Of a DNA stretch of 64,000 nt, positions 35,501 through 57,407 are shown in pieces; the stretch's first letter is position 1, and every line of letters starts with the position of its first letter. A program made the translations under genes and the position numbers. The stretch is taken from assembly GCF_002078875.1 (NCBI RefSeq), contig NC_034421.1, positions 5,246,499-5,310,498 on the forward strand, written 5' to 3'. The notes under the pieces are model-generated. The model was given only the letters and a program-made list of their open reading frames with translations. It did no database searches and was not told the DNA's origin. The DNA is from Numida meleagris (lineage: Eukaryota; Chordata; Aves; Galliformes; Numididae).

Positions 35501-37870
35501 GGGATGCCAGCGTGCGCCCAGAGCAACCTTTCCAGGGTAGGGGCTGCGCACACCCTAGGGAGCTTTAGGAGAGCCAGGAAAGGGTGAAGTCCCAGCTCAG
35601 CCCCATCCCATCTGGCTCCATCCCATGCTGCGGAGCCCCCAGGGCTGCCGCCCACACACCAATCCCTGTCCCCCTCAGGCATTTCCAAAGCCTGTGAGCA
35701 AAACCTGCGGAAAACCCTGCAGTTTGGTGGCCGCAGCCTCTTCCCCAGCAGCATGGAGCTCAAAGCCATGGTGGTGAGGCCATGGGGTGCAGGGCAGGGC
35801 TGATGCCAGCTTGAGATCCCCTCCTGAAGTTTGGGATGTCTCCCATGTGCTTGGGAGCCCCCCACCGAGGAAGCCCTTTCAGGGATGCCCTGGGCTTTCA
35901 GGGGGGCAGAATGTGGCTCACCCTGGGGGCTTGGGGTGTCCTTTTGGGGCATGAGAAATGCACCCCATGCCTGACGTTTCCCCCCGTGCAGGCTGGGCGC
36001 AGCGCCAAGCGCCAGCTCTTCCTCCTGCCCGGCGGCATTGAGCGGCACCTCAAGATCAAGACGTGCTCAGTGAGTCAGGGAACATGGTGGCTGAGCACAC
36101 CCCACACGCATGGTCAATGAACTGAGGGACACTGAGACAAAGGGGTCTCTGGAGATCACTTCCCTGGGGAGCTGCGCAGGGTGAACCCCAGCACGAAAGC
36201 TGGTGGTGGCCGTGAACGTGGCAGGGGACGTGGCACCAGCCCAGCCCCACATCTCTGTGCTCAGGTGGTTCTGGACGTGATAGAGGAGCTGTGCTGCGAG
36301 ATGGGGCTGCAGCGCCCGGAGGCTTTGGATGAATACATCCTCTTTGTGGTCACCAACAGAGGTGAGGGGGCAGTAGGCTCAGTCGTGGCACCAGGTGGGC
36401 ACCAAGTAGGGACCACCCCCGTGCTGAGGCTGCTGGGGCTGCGCAGGGCAGAACGTGCGACCACTGACACGTCGGGAGTACATCTTGGACGTGGCCACCG
36501 AGAGCGAGCGCCTGGATGCTGGCTACACCTTCTGGTGCCGCCGGGTGGTCTGGGGCCAGCCCCTCAAGTTTGATAATGAGCTCTACGTCACCGTGCACTA
36601 CAACCAGGTCAGGGTGTCATCTCCCAACCACTGTCCCCTTCCAACAGTTCTCCATCGCTGGTGCTGGCTCCAAGCCATATCACTGCGCTGTCTCCCTCCA
36701 GGTTCTCCCTGACTACCTCAAGGGGCTGTTCACCGTCCTGCCGCCCGCCAGGCCAGGAGAGCAGCACTTCCAGCAAGTGGCCAAGCTGGCTGCTCTCCAG
36801 CACCGAGCCAAGGATGGCAACAACCTCCCCACCATGTACGGGACAGGCTGGGAGCCCATACCCTCCAGAGGCTGGGGGCCCATTGGGCACCACAATCCCT
36901 CACCTCCATGTCCTTGTAGGCGGGAGGTGCAAGACTACGTCCCCCCGCAGCTCTTCCACCTGCTGTCGGCCCCATCCTGGCTGCACATGGTGACCCAGCA
37001 CATGCAGCAAGCACAAGCACTCAGCCCCCACCAGGCCCGGGCGCAGTTCCTGGGTGAGAGCTATGGAGCAAGGACAGGGATGGGGTCAGGAGGTCTCTTC
37101 ATGGGCAATCCACGAGACCCCGTCTTCCATCCACCCCCTCCCCCCCTCAGGGCTGCTGAGCGCCTGCCCCATGTTCGGCTCGTCCTTCTTCTACATCCAG
37201 AGCTGCAGCAACCACGCCATTGTCTCGCCCTGCATCCTGGCTGTCAACCAGAACGGCCTCAACTTCCTCAGCAAGGAGACCCACGTAGGTGTGGGCTAGG
37301 GTCTGTGCGATGGGGGGACACCACGCTCCCTGATCCTGGCTGGCACAGGGCTGCGTGAGCCATGAGGAGAGGTGGAGGCTGATGTCTCCCTCCCAGCACA
37401 GTGGGGGCCCCTGAAGAGCACAGAGTGGGGGCAGGAGGGCCTTCCCTACACACTTTTCTGGAGATGAGGTGTGGACCCCTTGGATGTGGTGGGGACCCCA
37501 GGACCGCCTTCCCAACCCTTCCCCCCCTCCCCCCCAGGAGCCCGTGGCCAAGTTCTCGCTGAAGGAACTGCAGGCGACGCGGACGCAGCGCCCGGCGGCT
37601 GGCTCCAGCTCTCCCTACGTGGAGATCACCACCGGGGAGCTGCAGGCCCAGGGCATCACCCAGCTGCAGCTGGAGCAGGTAGGGGGCCGCGGGGGGACGG
37701 AAGGGCCCTCAGTGGGCCCCAGTGTTGTGTCCCTGTTGCCATGGCCCGTCCCTGTCCCCTTCCGCCAGGGCCTGGAGCTGTGCCGCGTGGTGGCCGCGCA
37801 CATGGAGAGGCTGCTGGGGGCGAGGGAGAAGAGGCTGACGCTGCCGCCCAGTGAGATCACGCTGCTCTGA
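17074..37870 (+). CDS. MYO15A: MYO15A, unconventional myosin XVa
   Basis: Actin motor of inner-ear hair cells that carries whirlin and EPS8 to stereocilia tips; mammalian loss causes DFNB3 deafness. I reconstruct 64 coding exons in continuous frame, about 3,426 codons (human about 3,530). Order: N-terminal extension (residues 1-1170), motor (about 1190-1852), IQ neck (1853-1957), MyTH4 (about 2029-2190), linker and degenerate FERM, SH3 (about 2752-2840), second MyTH4 and FERM, and a C-terminus ending EITLL, a class I PDZ ligand. All introns are GT/AG and most are 80-300 bases. The start at 17074 has context GCGGGATGG. An out-of-frame ATG at 17052 lies just upstream and could lower initiation if transcribed. 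Exon coordinates are given in the block entries. Confidence 0.96.
21064..21200 (-). mobile_element. CR1 LINE 3'-end fragment (MYO15A intron 3)
   Basis: Starts with CATAGAGTCATTAGATTTAG, the reverse complement of the CR1 terminal repeat area, continues with a 'gagttcaacccc' block and ends in 'ccaccacctccctgggcagc'. Old and diverged, in minus orientation. Confidence 0.85.
21481..26727 (+). CDS. MYO15A: MYO15A motor domain exons 3-23
   Basis: Exons: 21481-21563, 21662-21725, 21802-21911, 22024-22098, 22249-22339, 22447-22452, 22742-22845, 23305-23368, 23444-23557, 23666-23827, 23919-24032, 24133-24191, 24401-24524, 24615-24710, 24834-24965, 25166-25291, 25573-25650, 25852-26006, 26124-26169, 26278-26402, 26610-26727. 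The frame is kept throughout. Hallmarks: start of motor ([16 protein letters not shown]), P-loop [10 protein letters not shown] about residues 1282-1291, switch [11 protein letters not shown], switch II DIYGFE, actin-binding and relay blocks, loop 2 in the exon at 25852 with an Arg-rich insert, and converter [16 protein letters not shown]. All catalytic motifs are intact, so this should be an active ATPase. Intron 3 (20584-21480) and the intron at 25292-25572 carry CR1 fragments. Confidence 0.95.
22447..22452 (+). CDS. MYO15A: MYO15A 6-nt microexon (exon 8), Ile-Glu
   Basis: The exon at 22249 ends in phase 0 at CAG and the exon at 22742 opens with ILEATPLLE. The mammalian protein has two extra residues (IK) at this junction, as I recall it. 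Within the intervening 402 bases, ATAGAG at 22447-22452 is flanked by CGGCAG and GTACCT and preceded by a pyrimidine-rich run (about 22385-22432). It codes Ile-Glu in frame. A 6-nt microexon has been described at this place in mammalian MYO15A, so this is probably its avian counterpart with Lys replaced by Glu. Inclusion or skipping both keep the frame. Confidence 0.8.
25338..25445 (-). mobile_element. CR1 LINE 3'-end fragment (MYO15A motor intron)
   Basis: TAGAATCATAAAGGTTGGGA followed by 'gatctctaagatcaccaagt' and 'ccaaccatccaagtcaatcc' is the antisense view of a CR1 3' end. It is fairly well preserved over about 105 bases inside the intron between the exons at 25166 and 25573. Confidence 0.9.
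26808..27361 (+). CDS. MYO15A: MYO15A IQ neck, exons 24-26
   Basis: Exons 26808-26983, 27052-27136 and 27308-27361. Residues 1853-1939 contain light-chain-binding IQ motifs: one around [16 protein letters not shown], a second around [16 protein letters not shown] and a degenerate third near [16 protein letters not shown]. The short exon 27308-27361 codes 18 residues that are almost all Arg, Lys, Glu or Ala ([18 protein letters not shown]). They continue into the next exon and would extend the lever arm as a charged helix. Calmodulin-family light chains are the expected partners. Confidence 0.93.
27475..31755 (+). CDS. MYO15A: MYO15A first MyTH4 domain and linker, exons 27-42
   Basis: Exons 27475-27556, 27646-27776, 28351-28446, 28532-28767, 29071-29240, 29327-29399, 29544-29735, 29831-29928, 30013-30101, 30211-30337, 30474-30532, 30654-30717, 30802-30940, 31147-31237, 31322-31418, 31634-31755. 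MyTH4 begins at EPAFGMLT (residue 2029) and includes LRFMGDPG and GNYIVQKGL. From about residue 2230 the chain is a poorly conserved Pro/Gly-rich linker, recognised mainly by anchors such as [18 protein letters not shown] and [12 protein letters not shown]. Exon 33 ends at the donor GC|GTAGGT; reading on would hit TAG at once. The acceptor at 27645/27646 is chosen over one at 27616/27617, which leads to a stop. Linker exon edges are the least certain of the gene. Confidence 0.87.
31017..31117 (+). repeat. Minisatellite of about 17-23 bp unit in MYO15A intron
   Basis: About five imperfect copies of a unit built on 'tgatgctggaatgcagg' lie between the linker exons ending 30940 and starting 31147. 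Unit length varies. Confidence 0.7.
31965..34248 (+). CDS. MYO15A: MYO15A FERM-like region and SH3 domain, exons 43-50
   Basis: Exons 31965-32024, 32149-32224, 32551-32666, 32742-32860, 32939-33080, 33344-33455, 33598-33672 and 34043-34248. The first five code a degenerate FERM-type module ([15 protein letters not shown] to [10 protein letters not shown]). The SH3 domain starts at [15 protein letters not shown] and shows the ALYDY-like position as VRNYSPED, then [13 protein letters not shown], and ends at [11 protein letters not shown]. In mammals this region contributes to cargo-complex assembly. An alanine-rich segment follows the SH3 at about 34190-34240. Confidence 0.93.
33211..33310 (+). 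repeat. 20-bp minisatellite next to MYO15A SH3 exon
   Basis: Exactly five 20-base units (33211, 33231, 33251, 33271, 33291), core 'catgggtgtgcat' then 'atttc'. The fifth is the most diverged. The array ends 33 bases before the SH3 exon at 33344, close to its polypyrimidine tract. Confidence 0.85.
34323..37870 (+). CDS. MYO15A: MYO15A second MyTH4-FERM and PDZ-ligand tail, exons 51-65
   Basis: Exons 34323-34456, 34532-34598, 34767-34839, 35014-35087, 35172-35254, 35406-35536, 35679-35773, 35992-36069, 36265-36361, 36447-36607, 36702-36835, 36920-37053, 37151-37284, 37538-37678 and 37769-37870. MyTH4 runs from about [13 protein letters not shown] through [16 protein letters not shown] runs from about [18 protein letters not shown] to [15 protein letters not shown]. 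The last residues SEITLL form the class I PDZ ligand that binds whirlin in mammals; the terminal motif is unchanged. This is the most conserved part of the tail. Confidence 0.95.
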
Positions 37871-38060
37871 GTGCACAGCCCTGTCCCCAGCGTGTCCCCC
37901 CCCACCCCCCTCCTCGCTGTAAACCTGCACAGGATTTTATACAAGCCCATGACGCGGGGCCTGGCTGGATTTGTGCTGTGTGCTGTGCTCGCTGTGATCT
38001 AATCCCCCCCCAACAGAACCCCACGGCTCTGCCTCAGTTTCCCCTCAGCAGCGCCCGCAC
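37871..38060 (+). terminator. MYO15A 3'-UTR and transcript end, no canonical poly(A) signal
   Basis: Between the MYO15A stop and the CpG-rich ALKBH5 promoter I find no AATAAA or ATTAAA. The best candidate end is the AT-richer 'gattttatacaag' at about 37933-37945, followed by a GT-rich stretch (about 37969-37999) that could serve as downstream element. The transcript end is inferred. Confidence 0.4.
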
Positions 38061-38305
38061 AGGGCATGGAGCCCCCAGGTCCCCCCACCCGCAAGGGGGC
38101 GGTAGTGTCCCTGCGCCACGAGCCTCGCAGGCATCTCGCTGGCCACCCCAACGTCCTTCGCGGTGCTCGTGAGGACCCCGCCAATCAACCGCCGGCTCGG
38201 ACCTCTGGCAGCCAATCAGCGCCGAGTCACGAGGCGGAGGGGCGGGACCGCACGTCGCCACCGCCGTCCGTTGCGACGTGAGGCGAGAGCGGGCGGAGAG
38301 GGGGA

Positions 38306-38630
38306 NNNNNNNNNNNNNNNNNNNNNNNNNNNNNNNNNNNNNNNNNNNNNNNNNNNNNNNNNNNNNNNNNNNNNNNNNNNNNNNNNNNNNNNNNNNNNNN
38401 NNNNNNNNNNNNNNNNNNNNNNNNNNNNNNNNNNNNNNNNNNNNNNNNNNNNNNNNNNNNNNNNNNNNNNNNNNNNNNNNNNNNNNNNNNNNNNNNNNNN
38501 NNNNNNNNNNNNNNNNNNNNNNNNNNNNNNNNNNNNNNNNNNNNNNNNNNNNNNNNNNNNNNNNNNNNNNNNNNNNNNNNNNNNNNNNNNNNNNNNNNNN
38601 NNNNNNNNNNNNNNNNNNNNNNNNNNNNNN
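38306..38630. other. Assembly gap (325 N)
   Basis: Run of N inside the ALKBH5 promoter CpG island. Open frames reported across it are meaningless. It probably hides the core promoter and transcription start. Confidence 1.
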
Positions 38631-39024
38631 GGAGCCGGGGCCGCCGCCGCTGGGCATGTGCCAGGCTGGGCCGCCGCGTGAGCAGCCCGGGAGCGGTACC
38701 TTTGTCCGCCCGCCCCGCGCCAACCCGAAGCTTTTTTAAATTTCCCCCCTCCCACCGTTTCGTCCGTTGCTTCGCCGCCGCTCCCCTGGGCGAGCCGTGA
38801 GTTGGGCCCCGGGAAGGGCATGGCCGAGGGAGGGGCGGGACGGGGGGGGGTCACGCACCGGGAGCGGGGCTCTGGGCGGGGGGGAGCGGTGAACTCGGGG
38901 CCGCGGGCAGGGCCCGGCCTGGCGCGGGCCTGGGGCTGGGGCCGGAGGGTCGGGGAGGGGGAGGGAGGCCGCTTTACCGGTGCTTCCCCTCACGTTGTCT
39001 CCCCGGTGCTCCCCCAGCAGGGCC

Positions 39025-51989
<12,965 letters not shown>

Positions 51990-53283
51990 GGAATGCACTT
52001 TCCAGGCTTGTGGAGCTGATGAGATTGGCCTCTAGTCTGTGACAACTTTCTCCTCCCTCTGGCTATTTTCCATCTAGCTTCAGTTTTGGTTTTTCCTTTC
52101 AGGCTGAAGAGTAAACAGGAAGGATCTAGTGATTTGTTTTTATGAATGGAGGAATGCTGAGACATATGTTAGGATGGAACATGTCCAGTGCACATGGTGT
52201 CCTGAGTCATGGGTCAAACGGGCATCTCTACCATAGGAAGCAGATAAAGTTATGCCAGGCTGTCTGTTGGGATTCCTTTGAAAACACCAAAAAGTTTAAC
52301 TATTTCATTGCGCAAGATTCAAGAATTGTATTTTGTTTTGTTGGTTTTTTTTTTTTGCTTTAACTTTCTTCTTTTCAAATGTTCTAAATATGATGTTGTT
52401 AGACCCCAGGAGCTGCAATTCTCCGTGGTCGCCTCGTATTCCTTGCTTCACCAAAGGGCTCCTCGGTCTGCTTATACCTAGTTGTTGTTGGGTTGTGTTT
52501 TAAGGGTGTGCCCTGCAGTAACTGGAAGTTTGAAGCTTTGCAGACTCCTTTTGCTGCATTGATTACAAAGGGTTTAGGACATTTGTGTTGCACTTTAGTA
52601 CCAGTTTTAAATGCCGTAGATTTCCTTTCTAGTCCCTTTTCCCAAGCCAGCTTGGGCTCACAGCCTTGTGTCCCTGTGCTGCCCTCTCCAAGAAGAATGT
52701 ACTTAAGCTCTGGTTTCTCAGTGCTATTCTGACCAGTGATCTATTTTAGCTGAGGATGGAGTCATGGCTGGCTTCACTGAAGTTGGTCCAGCGCTGACCT
52801 GAGGTCCATATTGGAGCCTTAGGAGTGCTTGCCTTGGGACTCCCTGAGAAGAGCTGGGATGCTGCTGGGTGTGAGGGGGCCCTGTCTTGCCCCAAGGGAT
52901 GTTCATCAGCTATCACTGCAGCAGTGGTCTGATGCCCTCTTGTTTCTGTGCATGTTCTGGGGCAGGGACTCAGCCCCAGGAGGTGCTGAGAGGCATCGGA
53001 CGTTCCACCCCGTGGAGGTAACGTTAGAAGTCTGCCTTCTTCCTCGTCTTTTCCCACCAGTTTGTGTTTGCCCTGCCTGAAGTCTGTGTTTTCCAGGTTC
53101 GGGGCTCAACACCATATTTAGAACCCTACTTTTAAGAAACTTTCTCCAAGTGATTCTTTGAACCCAAGTGTTGGCCGTTGTAAGGAGTAGTCTTATTTTT
53201 AAATTTTTACTGCTTTGTCCTTCCTCAAATTGTAGTTTTTCTTAGTGTTGTGTCCCCCACTCTACATGATCTGCACGTTTGGC

Positions 53284-53289
53284 AATAAA
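53284..53289 (+). terminator. Proximal ALKBH5 poly(A) signal
   Basis: AATAAA in an AT-rich setting, followed by 'tattttgaaacccgtttgct' with T/G-rich content suited to a downstream element. Confidence 0.6.
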
Positions 53290-55976
53290 AAAGATGTAAT
53301 ATATTTTGAAACCCGTTTGCTGCTGTCTTGAGGAGCTACCAGTCAAAAAACAGGGGCTGTTCCTTAGTGATCAAGCATGTTTGCTGACATCTGGGTCTCG
53401 TTGTCCTTTTCCTTCCCTGCTGCCTTCTGCAGCTCCCACCACTTGCCTGTCCTTGGGCTCACTGCTGAGGCTGAATCTAGCAGTCACACTAGTGCAAAGG
53501 AAATTGCTGTCACCTTCAGCACGGCACTGAGCTGCAGGAGGTTTTGTAGGTGAGGCTCCTACTGCCTGTCTCTGCTTCTCTTGATCTGGTCGCTTTCCTG
53601 GTGAGAGCTCTCATTGGCTCAGTGCGGAGCTTTGAGAGCAGCCTCATGGCCAGCCTTCGAAGGCACCTACCTGTCTTGTCTGCCCAGAGCTCTGGAAGTT
53701 CATGCTTCTGGGACTTCTGAAAGGCCATTATCAGTCCACACTCAGCATTTGAAGCGGCATTCCTCCCCCTCCTAGCTTGCTGCTGAGAATCCAGGCCATC
53801 TCTTGGCTACAAACCCCGTGTTTTGGAAAGCTCGGCATTCCCCAACAGCAAAACAGCATGCAGGGAGCAGTGATCTCTTCTCCTCCTTATGGCTGGCGTC
53901 TGCAAACATCTCTGGCAAGCTGGAAACCTGCTAGTTTCCTAGGGATGCCTGGGGTGGCTGTTTCTAATTCTGGATTCGCTCTGGATGTGCCCTATTCCCT
54001 CCAAGGGCATTAGGCTGTGCTGCTTTGTGCTGCTGGCAGTGGCAGGGCAGAGCCACCTGTGCTCCCTTGCTGGAGGTCTCTGCTCTGCACGGCCTGCTCT
54101 CCCCCCTCTCCCAGTTTTATGCCTACCTCTGCAATATGGATACTGTACTCTGGTGTCTCAACTCACAGTGAAGGCAACCTGCCTTCCCGGGGCCTCTCCC
54201 TGAAGCAGCAGGAGCACTGTGACTCCCGTGGGACAAGATATTTCCACTGAAGGCTGAACAAAGCACCCTGAGGTCTTACCTCCTAGCCTGGTACCGTCAC
54301 CTCATCCCAGTCCTCATGCAGTCTGTACGTGTGCAGGCATCCTTCTTGTCCCATTGGGTTTTGTATTCCTGCATGCCACCTCTGGGAGGTCTGCCCTCCT
54401 TTTCCCCATCCCAGGTCTGTGCTTTGGGTCTGAGCTGGCGGCCATTGCTGGAGCCGCTCTCCTGCTGCCCTCCACTCCATTTTGCTTTTAGTTTTCAAGC
54501 TGACTGCTTGGGACTTGACACTTGGGCGAGAGTGGGACACAACCAGTCTGACCCAGAGGATCTCTTGGGTGAGAGTCTCCAGCGTGCAGGCAGGCCATCT
54601 TCCCCACTTGTACAGACATTTTATATACACACGGATGTATATGTGTAGATACACGTTTTTTTAACTCTTTTGCACTGAACAACATCGGGGTAAAACCTTG
54701 ATTCGAAACAAGAAGACACATTTTTCACATGGATCCAGATGTCTAGATCCCTTACTGTGACCTGTTTGGTAAAACTGTGGCTCAAAACACTGCTGGTGCC
54801 CGTACCTGTTCTCTGTCGTGGCTGTGTGAAGGCTTTGATCAGACCAGCGGAGTGAGTCTGGTATGGAGATGGGCTTGTGTGCAGGCCTGACCAGGTCAGC
54901 TTCTTTGTCTTCATGTAGTTCAGCAATGCAGTCCCACCTCCTCTCCATCCACCTGTAGCGTGCCGTCTGTGTAACGTGCTCACCCGTGCCTGGGCATAAG
55001 GCTATGTACGATGTGATGACCCCACGAACACTCAGACCCACAGCCCAGACCATGAGAACTGTCTTTCCTAAGGAAGGGGGAGGTAGATGGGAGTTGTCCC
55101 CGCTTTTCTGCAGAGGGAGGAATTTGGGTTTGCTGCCCTTACCTGCATGTGGAGAAGACTCGCCGATCCAACTAAGGCTCTTGTGTTGGTTGTGTAGGCT
55201 CCACTTGTCCTCTGGAAGAGAACCCAGGGCTGTTTGCTGGCGATGAGAGGTGAGCTGGCCCAGGGAGGGGCTGTCAGTCCTGCGAGCAGCTCCCAGCCTG
55301 GTGGAGGCTGCCAGCTGTGACTTCCACCTCCCTGCAGCATGTAGGCAGCAGGGAAGCCCCAGTTTCCACATCTAGCCCTGAACTCAGGGCTGGGACACCA
55401 CCAGCCGCTTATGCTGGCTCCAGAGATGTCCCAGCCCAAACTCGTGGCTGGGAACAGCCTGGGAGGGGGGCTCGGAGCATGGCCATGGGGTCTGGCCCCC
55501 CATCCAGCGGCGAATTGTGTTTTGTTTGCCAATCGCCTTCCTTTTCCTGGCGAGGAGGAGAAATACTGAGCCGAGAAGCGCATCTCTGCTCCTTCCTGCC
55601 CCCCCTGCCCACACTTACAAGTTCTGGCTGACTTTAATTTTGTTTTATAAGATTCTAACTTTTTTGGTTACAAATAAAAATTAAAAAAAAAAAGTAAAAA
55701 AAATAAAAAAGAAAGTGGCAATATTTTTTTCTGTAAGCTTTTCCTAGGAAAAAGCGTGGTTTGTAACAAAGTTGTACAGTTCTGAAGTTTGAGATACGAG
55801 AAGTACTGTGTGAAACGCTGTAAATGGGGCAGAGATTATTTTATGTACAGTCTGACGCAGGGGGATACTTTTAATTCTGGTTGATTCTTAGGAAGAATTT
55901 GGTTCTTCACTGTCAGGGTTTGGAATTTCATGGTTTCATTATTTTTTTTTTCTTGTATAGATTGCTGCATTAATTG

Positions 55977-55982
55977 AATAAA
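55977..55982 (+). terminator. Distal ALKBH5 poly(A) signal
   Basis: AATAAA followed about 20 bases later by a marked TG-rich element ('tgtgcctgcctgtgtggtgg'). Signal quality is better than the proximal one. Beyond it the sequence becomes GC-rich intergenic DNA. Confidence 0.55.
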
Positions 55983-56344
55983 AGCAGAAAGCATCGCTGT
56001 GCCTGCCTGTGTGGTGGGGCTGGGATCACTGTGGGAGAGGGGAGTGCTTCTAAATAAGGGGAGCTCTGGGAGGACTGTGTGCTGCCCTAGAAACCCAGAC
56101 AGGGCTGCAGTGACTGCTCCCCGCCCAGTTCTCTGCTTTGGGTCCCCATGGGGCAGGTGGTGAAGATGTCCCTGTCCTCCCACCACACTCTGGTCCTGCT
56201 GTGGGGCTGAGGAGATGGGTCAACCCGAGGGATGTGCACCCTGTGCTTTGGCCACACCTGGGCCCCTCGTGGGGCTCTGCCCTGCACCTTCCTGCAAGAG
56301 GGGCTGGATGGTGCCTGGCATGGTGGCCTTCCTCCTCTTCTTCT

Positions 56345-56571
56345 TCCTCCTTCTCCACAGTCACAAATTGCTCCCAAAGAGCGGTCGGGTGCCAGCACAG
56401 CTGCCCAGGATGTGGTGGGGTCATTGTGGCTGGAGGTGTTCAAGGACCGTTGAGATGTGGCACTGAGGGACGTGGTTTGGTGTCACAGCGGGGATGGGTC
56501 GGGGTTGGACTTGGTGACCGGAGAGGGCTTTTCCAACCTGAATGGTTGCATAATTCCTGGCCAAGATCCCA
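56345..56571 (+). mobile_element. CR1 LINE 3'-end fragment, sense orientation
   Basis: 'ctgcccaggatgtggtgggg' then 'ggaggtgttcaaggaccgtt', 'ggggttggacttggtgaccg' and 'cttttccaacctgaatggtt' give the plus-strand view of a CR1 3' end, between ALKBH5 and LLGL1. The terminal short repeats have decayed. Confidence 0.88.
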
Positions 56572-56959
56572 TGGCATCCCCACGTGGGTACCATCGTGTT
56601 CCTCCCCGTGCAGCCCGCAGGGTCAGCCCTCTTCCCTGTCTGTCCGTCTGTCCGTTCACCCCACAAGAACCTCTCACAGTGGGGGTGCCAGGACCGGCTG
56701 CTGGCTGTGCTCTGTCCCTGGCCCCACCCCAAAGGCCCAACCTGCCCCTCGCGGCGAGGAGGGAACCTGAAGAGGGAAACCGAGGCACGAGGCCTTGCAG
56801 GGGCAAAGCGCAGCCCCGGCTGCGTGCGGGCGGCCCGGTGTTAGTCAGCGGGGAGTGCTGGCCCAGCCCTGACTCAGCCGGGACCAGGCCCTGTGTCCCC
56901 GCGGGTGAGGCCTCTCCCGGGCCGCTCCGTGCGGTGAGCCCCGGCACCCAGCACAATCC

Positions 56960-57407
56960 CGCGGCCTAGGGGCGCCCTCGCTGCCCCTCAGCCCAACCCT
57001 GAAGGAAAAAAAAAACAAAAGAATGAATTAGGGGGGAAAAAAAAAAGGGAGAAACATATTGGCTGCCATAGAGGGCTGCGGGAGAAGGAACTACAACTCC
57101 CAGCACCCCCCGCGCGGGCGCATGCGCAGCGTGGAGAGGCGGGGCGCCGCCGCGCCGCGCCGTGCGGGCGGGCGCTGATTGGCGGGACGCGCCGTCCGTC
57201 AGGGCCACACCCCGCCCCGCCGCGGCGGTGCCTGCCCGGGGCTCGGGGCGTGGCGCTGGGCGCTCGGAGCGGGGGGGGGGCGGGTGCCCGCACCGGGACC
57301 GGCACCGCGACCGGGAGCGGCAGCGCCGGCAACGGGAGCGTCCGCCCCGGGATCATCGGCCCCGCCCGCCGCCTCCCGGTACCGAGCCGAGCCCCGCCGG
57401 CCCCACC
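56960..57407 (+). promoter_or_regulatory. LLGL1 CpG-island promoter and 5'-UTR
   Basis: Strong CpG island. ACTACAACTCCCAGCA at 57090-57105 matches the ZNF143/SBF motif, GCGCATGCGCA at 57118-57128 matches the palindromic NRF1 site, and ATTGG at 57178-57182 is an inverted CCAAT box, followed by GC boxes. This trio in about 95 bases marks a TATA-less start, probably about 57180-57260. The 5'-UTR to 57407 is GC-rich and lacks an ATG close to the start codon. Confidence 0.7.

Larger units (their letters stand above)
51990..55985 (+). other. ALKBH5 3'-UTR, probably with alternative ends
   Basis: Non-coding sequence after the ALKBH5 stop. Canonical AATAAA hexamers occur at 53284-53289, 55673-55678 and 55977-55982, so a 1.3-kb and a roughly 4-kb 3'-UTR are both possible. 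The AT-rich run at 55640-55720 with A-tracts resembles the end of a long UTR. Use of the distal sites is inferred. Confidence 0.55.

Noticed and set aside
38034..38854. Open frames spanning the N gap
   Set aside because: Composed mostly of unknown residues; not interpretable.
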